A program made the position numbers and the translations under genes. The notes beneath the pieces were generated by a model that was not told the DNA's origin, ran no database searches, and saw nothing but the letters and a program-made list of their open reading frames with translations. Shown here piece by piece: positions 14,481 through 27,200 of a stretch of 64,000 nucleotides of DNA. How positions within the stretch are numbered: position 1 is the stretch's first letter; each line of letters opens with the position of its first letter. The DNA comes from Struthio camelus (taxonomy: Eukaryota > Chordata > Aves > Struthioniformes > Struthionidae), in the NCBI RefSeq assembly GCF_040807025.1, contig NC_090942.1, positions 192,318,247-192,382,246 of the forward strand. Reading direction: 5' to 3'.

Positions 14481-17400
14481 TTGCAGGGCACACTATTACT
14501 GTAAGCAATTTCACTGATAGGCCCTTTGCCTGCCAGAGATGTATCTATTAAATTGTTTGTGCTAGAATTCAGGAAAAACATGGAGTGTTAGAAAGTGTTA
14601 TTACATGCCGTTCCCATATGTTTCTCCAAAGAAAGAAGTACTGTAACCTGTGAAAATATAATTAGAAGCAAATGCCGACTAGTTGCAGACAAGACTAGTC
14701 AGAGGGGAAGATTTATGTTGGCTATTGCTGAGAACTTTCCTCTGAAAATTTTTGATCGGTCCTAAAACCTAGACTAGATACATTTGCTTTGTGAAGAAAA
14801 GTTATTGAACTTGGTGATTGCCAGAAACTCTGAAACCGACGCCTTGTTTGAATTTAGAAATATAGCACATAAGAACACGGAGATGTTTTTTTACTATTGA
14901 AGTCTTCCAAATAATCCAAGACAGGTAATGATTTCTTCCTGCAAGACAATGAACCAACGTAAAGAAAATAAGACCATGGCCATAGTAGGCTCCCTGGCTT
15001 TCTTGGATCTCAGGCCATGGTGTTTGTGAATGATAAAGCTATTTATGCTGCTCAACAAATGTGCAGGGAGGGAGGAAAAGGCACATTGCCATTGCAGGGG
15101 ATCAAACAGATGAGCAGCTCTGGCACCAAGGAGAGAAGAGGGAGCTCATTGGTCCCTTCCAGTCAAGGCTGGTCCTGCTAAGAGCAACAAGTCCATGTCC
15201 TATGGGCTCTGCACCCACGCTCTACCTTTGCTCTCAGCAGATTGTATAGGCACTGCTGAGCCCTCATTTTCATTTAAGTATAAAGCCCTTAACATACTGA
15301 CCTTTCAAGCTAAACCTTTTGGGTGGGATCCTTCAGATCAGATGGTCTGTCATGTCCCTGTCACTTTCTGAGCTAGTTGTGATATAGAGCCACGGAGAGG
15401 AACAGGTGTTTTGGGGCATGATTCTTTTCATCTTAATGTAGATATCTAAAATAGGTCAAACGCACTGTGCTTAAACATGCCTGTTTCCCTCCATTTACGA
15501 TAAAGGAAGCATATGATGTAACTAAAACTACACAGATTGCATACAATTCAGCACTAACAGGAATGAAATAGTGTCACCTGCACTACTAAATTATAATGTC
15601 TAAATATGACTATAATGGTGTCTTCTGGTTTTGTTTTTGTTGACTGCAAGATATTGCTTAGACCACTTAGAATTAAAAGGCACATTGAACATCTCCTGTT
15701 AGATCTTAGCCAATGCTATATAAATTAAATCAGATCATGGGGCTAATAGGATATTCATTCTGAAATGACTGAAAATGAGAGAGCAGTACCCAAACTTAGA
15801 ACTGCTCTGGAGGAAGAAAGGACTAAGCTGGAGCAAAATGATTTAAGGGTTTGACTCATGACCACAGACTACTCAATAATTAGACTGTGGAGACAAATTT
15901 TAACAGACCATGGATGGATGTAGATCTGGGAAAAAAAAAAAAAAAGGAAAAGCAGGCTTCAATGCTTCAATTTTACTAAAGCTGCAGGTGTATAATTAAT
16001 TCTGCATCAAGCTCCAGATTGCCTATAATTAATTACTTGTCGATTGCAAAAGAGGCATGGTAGTAGTGGCGGAGACTGTTGTTCGGTAATTCCCATTGTG
16101 CTCCTTTTAAGTAACTGTGCGTGACACCATGCATGTCGTGTTTGCTTTGTGAAACACGGTGCTGAGTGCTGTGTCAATCTCTGGGTGTTGTCAGGTGTCA
16201 GCAGCAGTAACTTGTAACTCTATTCACTTATATGTGAATATTGGAAAGTAGAGCAAAATTACCTTTCCTAAAATATGTTTTATTTCTGTGAAACTTCACA
16301 AAAATAACTTGGTAGAAAATGGCTGTTGTTCTAAAATAACGTCAGTAACACAGTGTTTCATACTCTAGCGTGTAAATTGTTACAGCAGCTGACTCCCTCA
16401 GCAGAGAGGACTATAGAAAGAACAACGCTGTATGCAATTCATGCCAAAGACTGACTGATACTTACATAATTATATTCTATAAGTAATGCTTCCATATATA
16501 ATTGTGCCTGTTTGGGATATGCTGTGATGTGGCTTTTCCACCCAGAGCTGCAGGAAAAGGAGAAGGTGAGAAGTGGTACCTCACCAGCAGCTCCGGCCAA
16601 ATACATTTTGCTAGGGGGGTGCTGAGGCAGGCCCGGCTTTCCCAGGGCTCTGGGGACAACTTGCTTTGAAGCTGCTCTGGCACTGCCTTTTAGAGTTGTA
16701 CTTTATATCCCCTTCCAGAAACAGATTCAGACACCAGCCTATACTCAAATTAGGGGGTTTGCCTGGAACCTCTTTTTCAGCCACACACAGGTGCAAGAAG
16801 TAGAGGGGATGATCTGCCATACGCATGTGCCTTCCTCTCACACAGCCTGAGGGACAAGCAGAATCCACACATGGCACAGAGATTTTTATTTCCCCTAAAA
16901 AATCCTGTTCATTTCAGGCATACTTTGATTACCTAATGCTTCTCCTAAATTCGAAAGCAATGTACGCTGTATTAAATAAATAATGTAGAACTTAACTCAT
17001 AGGTTCATTTGTGATGATGGAGCAGCACATAGGTGTATTTCTGAAGGAGAAAGACGTCTTGTGTCTAACCAAAACTGAAAATGGAAGCTGCAAAGGAAAA
17101 AAAAAGAAGGCAAAGCTCTACTACCAACCCTTTATTACCATTTTGGCCAAGAAACTGAGACTAACTTATTTGGGGGTAGCAACAGAGATGTCCTAAATAA
17201 GTGAGAGCTATCTGTGCGTCTTGCACAGCAAGCTACACTGAAAGAGCACAAAGACTTCAGGCCCAAGCTCACACAAGTTAGAAGATACCGGAAGAGAATT
17301 ATACAGAAAACCTGAATTCTTCCCGTTTGTACAGACGCATTATGATACACTCTTTAACTATCAGTTCTGGCTGTTTTTTCTCCAAGGGGTTCCTGCCTTA

Positions 17401-17614
17401 ATCTGTACAAAGATGAAGTGTGCTGATTGTCCAAGAGCAGCTCTTCAGCAGTCTGTTTTATCCTTCCTCAGTCTTCAGCCTTAGGCCTGGATTAGTGGCT
17501 CTTAAATTAGGGGAGAGTTGTCCAAGGCTCCCTCTCGAATCGGTGGAGAGATATAAGCACTTCCTGAGGGTTTTTCAGTTCAGTGTAAGATGTGAGTTAC
17601 TTTCTGAAACTATT

Positions 17615-17639
17615 TCTCTCTCTCTCTCTCTCTCTCTCT
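17615..17639 (+). repeat. (TC)n microsatellite
   Basis: About twelve uninterrupted TC dinucleotides. It is an ordinary polypyrimidine microsatellite in non-coding DNA. Confidence 0.9.
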
Positions 17640-18513
17640 TCTGCAAGAGGGAGCCTAAGGTGAACAGGTCCCTATCTCATGCACTTTCAGTGAGTATTTA
17701 AAGTTAGGTGAAATAAATCTGGTCGATCAGCTTTGTTTACTGCACACTCTTCCGCCCCTTTACTCAAAGCAACGATTAATTTCCCTGTGGGATTTGCTGT
17801 AATACATATTATTCAATGTCTGAATGCTTCATAAATTATAATATTTTTATAAGACTCCTCTAAACTGAGGGGACAGCACAACTCCCATTTGTCTGTTGAG
17901 AGGTGATACACTGAGTAACAAAAAAATCTGCTAATTTTGAGTGTTCATTTTGAGATGCCAAAGACAGTTCTTCTGGTGTACTTTGCTTTATACATGGATA
18001 GGTTAAACTGGAAGGCTCTCACTGCCTTCGGCTGTAGCTCTGCGTAGTTACGTTTTCTGCAGATCAGCTCACAGTATTTGGGACAGGGCCTGAAAAATAA
18101 ACCACACAGGATCGCACTCTCCTGGAAAGGCAGAATCTCCTTCTCCAGAGCAGTATTCAGTCAGCTTGACCACACAGCTATCTTCTTCTTCCCTCATTCA
18201 CCAACACAGCTTATAATTTCCACTAGTTCAGATCCTCCTGTCCCAGGCCTCCTCTCCTTTTGGTCTCCTCCCCTTCCCCAGCCACCTCAATCTGGCTCTT
18301 CATTCCCCTGAAGTCACATCAAGACCTTCCTCCTAGCTACCTCAGCCCAGCAAAAAGGGCTCCTGGGAATAGCTCTTTACAGGACTTTCTATAGGGAAAG
18401 ATTTCTTGGCACTGAGTAACAGTCTTAAGCTGCTGTTTCAAACTACCTCTGAAAGTTAGCACCTCTAGCTGCATATAGGTCAGCTCCCCAGCACAGTGGT
18501 GGGACCCCAGTTC

Positions 18514-18547
18514 AAATAAATTACTTTCCAAAATAAATTACTTTCCA
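18514..18547 (+). repeat. 17-bp perfect tandem duplication
   Basis: The unit AAATAAATTACTTTCCA is present twice, head to tail, with no mismatch. Perfect identity suggests a recent local duplication, which may be polymorphic within the species. Confidence 0.9.
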
Positions 18548-21500
18548 CTTGCAGTAGTTTGTTTTGCAGTGTTTTGGCTTTGCTTGCAGTTTTCTCGCCC
18601 AAAGAAAAGCCTGACCTCATTAAGATCTTGGTCCTGTTGGCTTCCTGTCATGCCGTGAGTGCTACCAATTGCACTTACTTCAACGAAAAAGGTGTGCAAA
18701 CCTTCAAAGTTCAGAGGTAGACTCAAACACGGCTGCCAGCTTCCCTACATTTCAGGTTTTCCATATCAAAATCTTGACTCTTGATCTTGAATGTCTGGAA
18801 AATTCAGAGGCCAGAACATCTGGAGTCCACTTCTGAATTTTAATTTAATCCCGTTGCTCTTGAAACGCACTGATTGCCATCTGATTATACTGAGTTTGGA
18901 CATAGCCCAAAAAACATTGGTTATTTTAGCTAGGAATGACTTGGGTCACTCATGCTAAGACTTTAAGTCTTGAGCTTAGTTAAACAGAAATCAAGAGTTA
19001 ATGTTTTCAATTGCTAAAAAAAACCAACAAAGAACCACTTCATATTAGCTTACTATGTTTTTTATGCTCACACACTGCTTTGCCTGCCAGAAGAAGAGAA
19101 ACAACAGATGTAGATATGATGAGTGTGGAGGGTGTTTCCAAAAACATTCCTCAGGCATTGCCTTTTAAAGCCCAAACCGTCTAATTTACATATAGCCTAG
19201 AGTGCGTTTTGTTTCTATGTCGCACTGGTCAAGCATCAGTTAACTTTTATCTATGGCTTTATACCATGGCTATACCAAGACCTTGTAAGGTCGCAGTGAC
19301 CTTAAACATATCTTATCAGAACTGCTGGTACAACAACCACCCAGCCTCTCAAATGCCTTATCACAGCCTCCTTATTGCTCAGTGTGAAACCTTTTGATCG
19401 CTCTCTAAATACATCCACACTGAGAAATCAACACATCACAAAACTTCCTTGCCCTTTATCCGTCAGACGCCTTCCTCTGTGCCACAGGCAAATCGTTGAT
19501 ATTTCCCCTACAACTGAAATAAATTCTCAGCCACGTTGGCCTCTCAGCGTGCTTCGTCTGCACTGTTTGCACTACAGAAATGACCCTTCATCTGGTCACG
19601 AGTGTGCAGCTCAAAACCACAGCCTTATAAAGTCAGTAATTCTGCAACGACAGGGGCAGATGGATCTTTCATACTTCTGCTCAGCTTCTACCGTATCGCT
19701 GGTAAAACTGACTCTGGCATTTATATTAGTTACCTCTAGTTCTTTATATGGCCCTGTTCAAGATTTCTGCCATGAGTTTTGCTGGCTTCCCCCACAAATT
19801 TCTCTTTTATTCTCACCTTCCATTTTTGAACTAATTTTGGTGAACAAATAGCCTCAGAGCAACAAGCACGTGCAGACAGGGTTTGAGCTCTGAACTCTTC
19901 GCTGTCTAGTCCTAGAGAAACACGCTAGAGAATTTCTACCAAAGGTAGGGAATTTCTTGAGCCAAGCACACAAAAGAAGAATCAGACCAAAAGTCATTTG
20001 AACCCTATGGCAGCTAGTCAATCATGGGTGGGAGTTCCTGTCCAGTAGAACATCCCACAGATGTCTCCTCTGCTACCCGGCAACTTTGTTCATTCAAGCT
20101 GTGCTGTGGCTTCTGGGCAACCAGGAGAGGCTCCAAATGTCTGATGCACACCAGTGTGGTGACTGTCATGTCAGAATACAAGTATTTACAACATCCACAA
20201 TGCTTGTGAAACCCAGACTGCAGTAAGGGTACCGTGAATATCATGAACTCATTAAAATGCCAGCAAGACAAGTGCAGTGCTGCTCCTGCAGTGTTTTTCC
20301 TAGCTTAGAGAGCAGATATACCATGAATTTGTTTGCAGTATGTACTGTAAGCAGAGATTCGTCTAGTCTGGCCTCCGCAAGAGCAGAACATAGCAGTCTC
20401 AGGAAATGTTTCCGATGTCCCTTTGCACTTCCACCTAGGATAAAAAACACGTTGAAGTATTTTATTTTAGTATCACTGAGGCTTGGAAATGTGGAGAACA
20501 CTTCTCATTGAAATGGGTCCTTATAATTCATAAAAATCCTGTGCATGAGAAATGTCCTTTTCATACTTTATAAATAAAGCTGAGCTGGTTTTTCCGGCTC
20601 TCACTTTTCTTTGATGCATGTTTTATTCCTCTTCTAGATGGCGCCAGTGTCACATTACTGAGACAACTTTTTTCGCTCAATGGATGTTTTTTCACAATTT
20701 TATTTTAATGGCTTCATGTGTAAACCAGTGAAATAGGAATTTGTCAAGATCCAGCTTTGCATCCCTTTGCTAACTTTTGATAACTGCTGTAGTATTTCCC
20801 ACAGGTTTTGAGTTTGTTGGTGTGGAATGCTTCCTATAGATATTCTTTTTAAAATATTTCCTTTTACACGTATTTTATGATCTATTGTTGTTATTATCAG
20901 GGCACATGCCAGTTTACATGAAAGGTGAAAGAAGGTTAATGACATTATTGTAACTTCTCCGCACTCCTGGGTCACCTGAGCAGCCCCATAGTAACAGATA
21001 CTCTCTATAGGCAGAGCAGAGCCTGCTTGCACCAAGGCATCCCAGCTCATGTGTAAGGAAAGCATCAGAGACCCTACTTGCTTCACCTGCCTGCAAAAAA
21101 GGTTTTGCACTGCCTTTTCGCATGCAACTGATGCAGTCCAATTTGTCTTCTGTACGTCACTGTGGTTCTTTTTAAGCTTTTTTCCGCCCAAAATCATTTA
21201 GTTTTTCCTGAAGGACAGATGTCTCTGCTTATGAACTGAAATGAGTTGTCATATATTCAAGAGGTGCGGATGGCTTTTCCTTTCTGATGCATAATGCAAA
21301 TGGCCAAAAAAAGGAACTATTAGCTCAGAAGAGTTATTTCACTTATAATATTTTTAATTATGTGGGTTATGTTCCTTTATGAAGTATGATCACCTCTATT
21401 GGTAGACCAGTAGGTCCACTCAACCTGAATAACAGATTTATGATTATATCATTCTAGTGGCCAAAATCTCTATCTGTTACAAGGTTTTCTACAGCATGCG

Positions 21501-22736
21501 TAGAAATTAAAATGCCCCTGAGGTAAAACTGGATCTTCCCAGTGGAGTCTTCAGTGGAGTTGGGATTTTCTGTCCTTTCAAGTGGGAATGCTGAAACAAG
21601 AAAGACTTTGCAGTGTGCCTGAAGGTTAATCACAGTTTGGATCCGTTTGATTTCCTTCAGGTTCTCTTTCCGCATCAGCAGCCCTGAACTGAAAACTTCT
21701 CTCTGTGACTCACTGTTTTGATGCTGAGATTTGTTTCAGCAGAGAGCACCTGCCTAGGTGGCCTGGGAGGACGTGATGTTGCTGCAGTTGGTGTTTGTCA
21801 TCTGGCCAGATGCTTTCTGCCCAGCCCATGGGTTGCGCAGCACCTTAAACACCTCTGTGCCTTAGCCTTGCTAACACTAAGGGCCTGCTAGTTATAGCCC
21901 CACACCATGTTTTTTACTCACAGCTCTAACCTCTCACTGAAGCTGCTGTGGCAGCATTTCTCAAAGCTTCTAAAATAGTATTTTTCCCTTGTTGTTCTCA
22001 TGCTCGCACCTGCAAGCCCCGATATTGTCTTTATGGCAGGTTCTCGTGGGAAGCAACTACCACTGGTGTGAGACTAACCCCTTCTTTCCTCCCTTTCTTA
22101 TCTCTTGTTTTGTAGATTTTTAGTTTACATTGGAGAAAAGCAAAATGTAATATTTAATAAAGTAGACAGAAGTCGTATGAATACTCAGTAAATACTACCC
22201 AATAATATACACATACAGAAACTTGACAACCAATTAATACGTAACACCTGCACCTGCCTGACATATTTCAGTCATTACTAAGAACTCCATAAATGGGAAC
22301 AACCAGTAGGATGTTCAAGTGAGTCCCAATGAAAAGTATGTTGTAGTCAGGGAACACTTGGGGGAAAAACAGTTGCCTCTGCCACCTATGGTACTGGAGA
22401 GGACACCCAGTTAGAGTTCTTCCTGATCAGTCACTAGAAGAGTTTGTACTTTTCCCGTTTCTGTCTTTTTTTTTTTTCATCTTCTCCCTAAAGTAGCTTT
22501 CAGCATTGCAGTCATGTAAGCAATCAGCTATGGACCCTGCAAATAACAGTGCATGTGTGCCTCTGTCAACATCCTTTGTGCAAATGGGGAGAATGAAGTC
22601 TTGGACCATCCTGTAGTGACACTGCTGTGTCCCTAAAAAGAGCCCACATGCTTAAATCATATAATGCAAGATGACTTCTGTGAGCTTTTTGAAATAGAAT
22701 ACATGTAGAGAATATATATAGAGAGAAAGAAAAAAA

Positions 22737-22822
22737 ATATATACATATATATATACACATATACATACATATACATACATACATATATATATATATATAC
22801 ACATACATATACATATATATAA
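22737..22822 (+). repeat. (TA)n/(TACA)n alternating microsatellite
   Basis: A mixed tract of TA and TACA/CATA units about 86 bases long. It creates spurious frames rich in Tyr, Ile, Met and Val on the minus strand, which are not genes. It lies about 180 bases before the CR1 fragment. Confidence 0.9.
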
Positions 22823-22999
22823 AGAAGTTTTGAATTCAAAATGAAAACCTTTTCACTGAACAATTTTATTCCTGAAGCTACTTCAGTAAACAAAAGATAC
22901 TTTTATAGTGTAGATGCCTGTGAAATATCATATGAACCACTCTACAGGTAAAAGCTCGCTTTCTTCCACTAACAGGAATTGGCAGAGAATTTAGAAAAT

Positions 23000-24272
23000 G
23001 ATGCACATATAAATGAAGACTCAAGTACATGAAGGACAAGAAGGTGATCAGGACTAGTCAGCATGGATTCACAAAGGGGAAATCATGCTTAACCAACCTG
23101 ATAGCCTTCTGTGATGGAATGACTGACTGGATAGATGAGAGAAAGGCAATGGATATTGTCTGCCTTGACTTCAGCAAGGCTTTCAGCACTGTCTCCCATC
23201 ACGTCCTCCTAGGCAAGCTGATGAAGTACAGGCTGGATGAGCAGATAGTGAGGTGCATTGAAAACTGGCTGAATGGCAGGGCTCAGAGGGTTGTTGGAGG
23301 CTTGTAGGTAGCAGTGTACGCCAGGGGTCAGTACTGGGTCCAGTCCTTTCCAACTTATTCATTAGTGACCTGGATGATGGGGCAGAGTGCACCTTCAGCA
23401 AGTTTGCTAATGGTACTAAACTGGGAGGAGTGGCTGGTACCTCAGAGGGCTGTGCTGCCATTCAGAGGGACCTGAGCAGCCTGGAGAGATGAGCAGAGAG
23501 GAACCTCTTGAAATTCGACAAAGGCAAGTGCAGGGTCCTGCACTTGGGGAGGAACAGCCCATGCACCAGGACAGGCTGGGGGTTGACCTGCTGGAAAGCA
23601 GCTCTGCGGAGAAGGACCTGGGAGTCCTGGTGGACAACAAATTGACCATGAGCCCTTGTGGCCCAGAAGGCCAATGGTATCCTGGGGTGCATTAAGGAAA
23701 GGATTGCCAGCAGGTGGAGGGAGGTGATCCTGCCCCTCTCCTCAGCCCTAGGGAGGCCTCACCTGGAGTACTGTGTCCAGGCCCGTGTTCCATAGTGCAA
23801 GAGAGATACAGAGCTGCTGGAGTGAGTCCAGCAAAGGGCTAACAAGATAATGAAGGGACTGGAGCATCTCTCCTATGAGGAAAGGCTAAAAGAGCTGGGA
23901 CTGTTTAGTGTGGAAAAGAGAAGACTGAAGGGGGACCTTACCAATGCATATACATATCTGAAGGGAGTTGTAAACCGGATGGAGCCAGACTCTTCTCACT
24001 GGTGCCCAGCAATAGGACGAGAGGCAACAGGCACAAACTGAAACACAGGAAATTCCACTGAATATAAGGAAAAAATTCTTTACTGTGCGGGTGGTTGAAT
24101 ACTGGGACAGGTTGCCCAGACAGATTGTGTAGTCTCCATCCTTGGAGATACTCAAAAGCTGTCTGAACATGGTGCTGGGCAATGTGCTCTAGGTGCACCT
24201 GCTTGAGCAGGGGGGTTGAACTAAACGATCTCTAAAGGTCCCCTCAAACCTCAACCATTCTGTGATTCTGTA
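23000..24272 (+). mobile_element. 5'-truncated, inactive CR1 LINE (reverse transcriptase part plus 3' end)
   Basis: The plus strand carries the middle and end of a CR1 non-LTR retrotransposon. The first frame (23029-23307) contains QHGFTKGKSCLTNL and LDFSKAF (about 23164), hallmark CR1 reverse transcriptase blocks. The reading then shifts frame and continues through ISDLDDG-like and [15 protein letters not shown] blocks to [17 protein letters not shown] (from 23850). At 23406-23417 the catalytic ADDT block reads Ala-Asn-Gly-Thr, so both aspartates are lost. The end has a TTGAGCAGGGGGGTTG-like segment and an ATTCTGTG repeat start, as in avian CR1 3' termini. Frameshifts, stops and the missing endonuclease make it a dead copy. 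The 5' boundary is approximate. Confidence 0.93.
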
Positions 24273-27200
24273 AGATCAAAGAATACTCACACCCACAGCT
24301 CTCAGAAATCAATAGATTACTGGAAAGGTTAAAAAAAAAAACCCCTTCATCAAATAGCAAATAGTAAAATTATATAACAAATAGGCATCCAAAGAACTCA
24401 TTAAGAGTGCAAGAACCAGCCTGACAAAGATTCTGCTCTCCCTGTTCACATAAGACCAATTCACTTTAAAGGAACATTAGCATATTTTGGAGAAGTGATT
24501 CCAAGTCGCTTTTTTGGTATTTTTAGTATTTTTATAACATGACTGCTCATTTTTCCAAATACAGAAGGGAAAAGTCTGACCTTTTCAAAGGCATACTGAA
24601 GCTTCACTACTAACAAGTCTGTCTAATGGAGGCTTTGCCATCCTGTGGCTCACATTATATGAAATCTGTTATGAAAAGCTATTAAAGTCAGCTATGAGAA
24701 GGGGGAGCAGGTTTGTGGCCAATGAATTATCCAATCGTATGGGATGCATTTAAGTTTGTGGGCAGTGTGGCTAGGTGTGCAGGCATTCTGGCTGCATTTA
24801 CACCAGCCTGTTACCAAGCTGCCAGCAAAACCCATAAGACAAATGCTGCAGCCATCCCCACCATCCCAGTCAAGCAGCAAAGCACAAGAACAATGCAAGG
24901 GTGCCCCCCGGCAGCACCCGGAGGGATTCATCCCCTCCGGCTAGCCCTGACTGCCAGCCTTCATCACCTCTGGCTGGCCTTGCACCCAGGACCCCACTCT
25001 GTACAAAGTCCCAGGTCTCCAGCACGTAGGTCACACCTATACGTATGTGGCCTGCACACCCTCATCCCAGTACCTCCCAATGCTCACACATCCTCGTATA
25101 ATGTTTGTCCCTTCTTTCACAGCCCAGGTAGGATGCACGGCCCCTCTTCTCACTGATCTCTACCACTCTGTATGTAGAAACTCCTCTCTGAGTTTCTGTT
25201 TTGAGTGACTGTTTCGGGATTCTCTCCACTACTGGAGAAGACAGGCTAGCCATCGCGGGATGTGACTAGCACATCTGCATGCCTCTGGCCCTCTGGCTTG
25301 CCAGACCCTGCCTCCTATTTCTTCTGACGGAGTCTGTTATGCCTCTGCGTTCATCAGTGCATCAAAGTGATCTCCCAGAGCTGGAAATGTTGGTTGTATC
25401 ATACAGTGCACCATGACTCACCTGTCTGTCCACATGCACATAAAGTCCCAGTGCTCAGAACACTAGCCATATGCAGCACAGGCGTTGAAGCACAGGAAGC
25501 ATCTGAGAAAAAGAAAAAAAAAAGAGGAGATGCTGTGTGTAACCACTAGATTTGTGGGAACTCACATGTTCCTGTGTCTTATTGTTCTAGTTTCTGTTCC
25601 CTGTCTTCCTTTCTGCTTCCCGGAAGGCTGTTAGGCCAAATCACAGGCTCATGCTAAGGGCTGCAAACTGCAGCTGCTGTGACCTTTCAGATTCATCTTC
25701 ATCCAAGTTACCACTTGTTTGGGAGGCAGCAAGAGGCCTCTCTGAGAAATGCACATCCTTTGGATCTGCTCTGGGCCATCTTAGAGGGCTCTGCTGGGGC
25801 TCAGCCATGGGAGGAGAGCTGCTGTTACCCAAATGGCTAGTGAGCAGGGCTGGAAGCCAGAGATAGGTTACCTAGGGAAGGACCTGAGAGTCCAGCTTCT
25901 GCCCTGGTTTTGCTTTCACTTTGCTGTTTTCCCCCTGAAGCATGGGTTGCCCTATGTTGGTCGGTTATTTGGGAGTACGGGCCACTGTCTTGCCGTGCAT
26001 GTCTACCTGGACACGCAGGGATGCATGCATCCTGCATAGGGGAGCCTCTCTGTGTCATGGGGCCAGGGATACAGTGAGGTCTGGGGGCCCGTGGCCACTG
26101 AAACTTCTCTTGATATTATCTATCTGCTGCCAAATGAGCTCTGGTTGCCTTAGGCTGGCTCCCCTTGCATGCCCGGTTTCAGGGGATGCTGGACAGCACG
26201 TGTGGCTTCTGTAGGACGGCAGGTGTGGGATTTTCTCACATGAGAGCCTGTGCTTCACCCATAGCCTCCATAAGGAGAGCAGAAGTGTTAAGACTGGCAG
26301 TAGAAATGTTTCTTGGCTCTTACCAGAGATAAAATGTGTGTTGCTTGATTACATGTCTCTTGTATCCCAAGGCATCGCATTAGAGCTCCCAAACCCCACC
26401 CCGCTCCTTCCTCACACCCAAATATAATTCCCAAAGAAAAGTCCTCCCCTCCATGCGGTTTATAGTGGCCGTGGGTGCTCCTGAGTTGTGTCAATTTTGT
26501 CTGAGGCCTGCAAGCTCCCTCTGTACCGGAAAATATTCAGGGCTTAACTCCATGCCGGGGGAAATCCTCAAGATTTGCTGGTGATTTAGCTCTGAATTCA
26601 CTTTCATGGACAGCCGTTCTTGTTCTCTCTTGCTTGCTCTTTGATTGGAGTAAATCACTTTGGTGATCTTGTACACTAAGGCACAATGTGAGCTGATATG
26701 GATGGAGTTTAGCCCTTCCTAGTACTTCCTAAATAAGTTAGAGATTATAATTTTACTCAGAAGCTTATCCAGTCTTTGTCACTGGTGTTAGTAGACATCT
26801 ATTTTGAGACAACAAGAAAGCACGTAATAGCTGCTAGAATGTAAATCACTTATTGACAATGTCAGGAAAATGAGAGTTCTCAGGACTACCTCAGTAATCC
26901 ATAATCGTTTAAGTTCAAGTCATCAGAATTAATTAATGCAGGTATGAATTCATCTCTTTTTGGTTTCTAGCTCCTGCAGAGGGAGTTGGAGGGCCTCTCT
27001 AGGTATCTAGGTCTCCAGGTATGTTTCTTTTGCTCACTTCATAAAATTGCAGGCAACACTAAAATGTTTGTCCGGAAATGACAACCCCATCTCCAAGTCT
27101 GCGCTCAGATCAACATGGAGACTCATTTTTCAGAATTTTGACTTCTGCCTACATGTAGATATTCTTGAACTAGAAATTTGAAATGCGATGAGCACCATAT

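Larger units (their letters stand above)
12351..22736. other. non-coding stretch, no gene seen
   Basis: About 10 kb of mainly AT-leaning sequence. The two longest non-receptor reading frames of the window fall here (19375-19851 plus, 158 codons; 20700-21197 minus, 165 codons). Neither shows a domain, repeat structure or amino acid pattern that I recognise, and frames of this length can occur by chance in 64 kb. Small tandem repeats inside it are listed separately. At about 15990 and 16024 the string TATAATTAATT occurs twice, a possible homeodomain-type site pair. Confidence 0.5.

Noticed and set aside
19375-19851. 158-codon plus-strand open frame
   Set aside because: No family resemblance, signal peptide or membrane pattern that I could defend. 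Treated as a chance frame.
20700-21197. 165-codon minus-strand open frame
   Set aside because: It is the second longest frame in the window, but it has no recognisable domain, no supporting splice sites and chance-like composition. Frames of this size are expected occasionally in 64 kb of two-stranded DNA.
22566-22893. Minus-strand frames rich in Tyr, Ile, Met and Val
   Set aside because: They are translations of the TA/TACA microsatellite at 22737-22822.
23029-24041. Possible host reverse transcriptase gene
   Set aside because: The frame is shifted and interrupted, the catalytic pair is lost, and the 3' end is a standard CR1 terminus, so it is a dead LINE.
24713-25156. 147-codon plus-strand frame
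   Set aside because: Its proline- and histidine-rich composition suggests translated non-coding DNA. No domain or exon boundary supports it.
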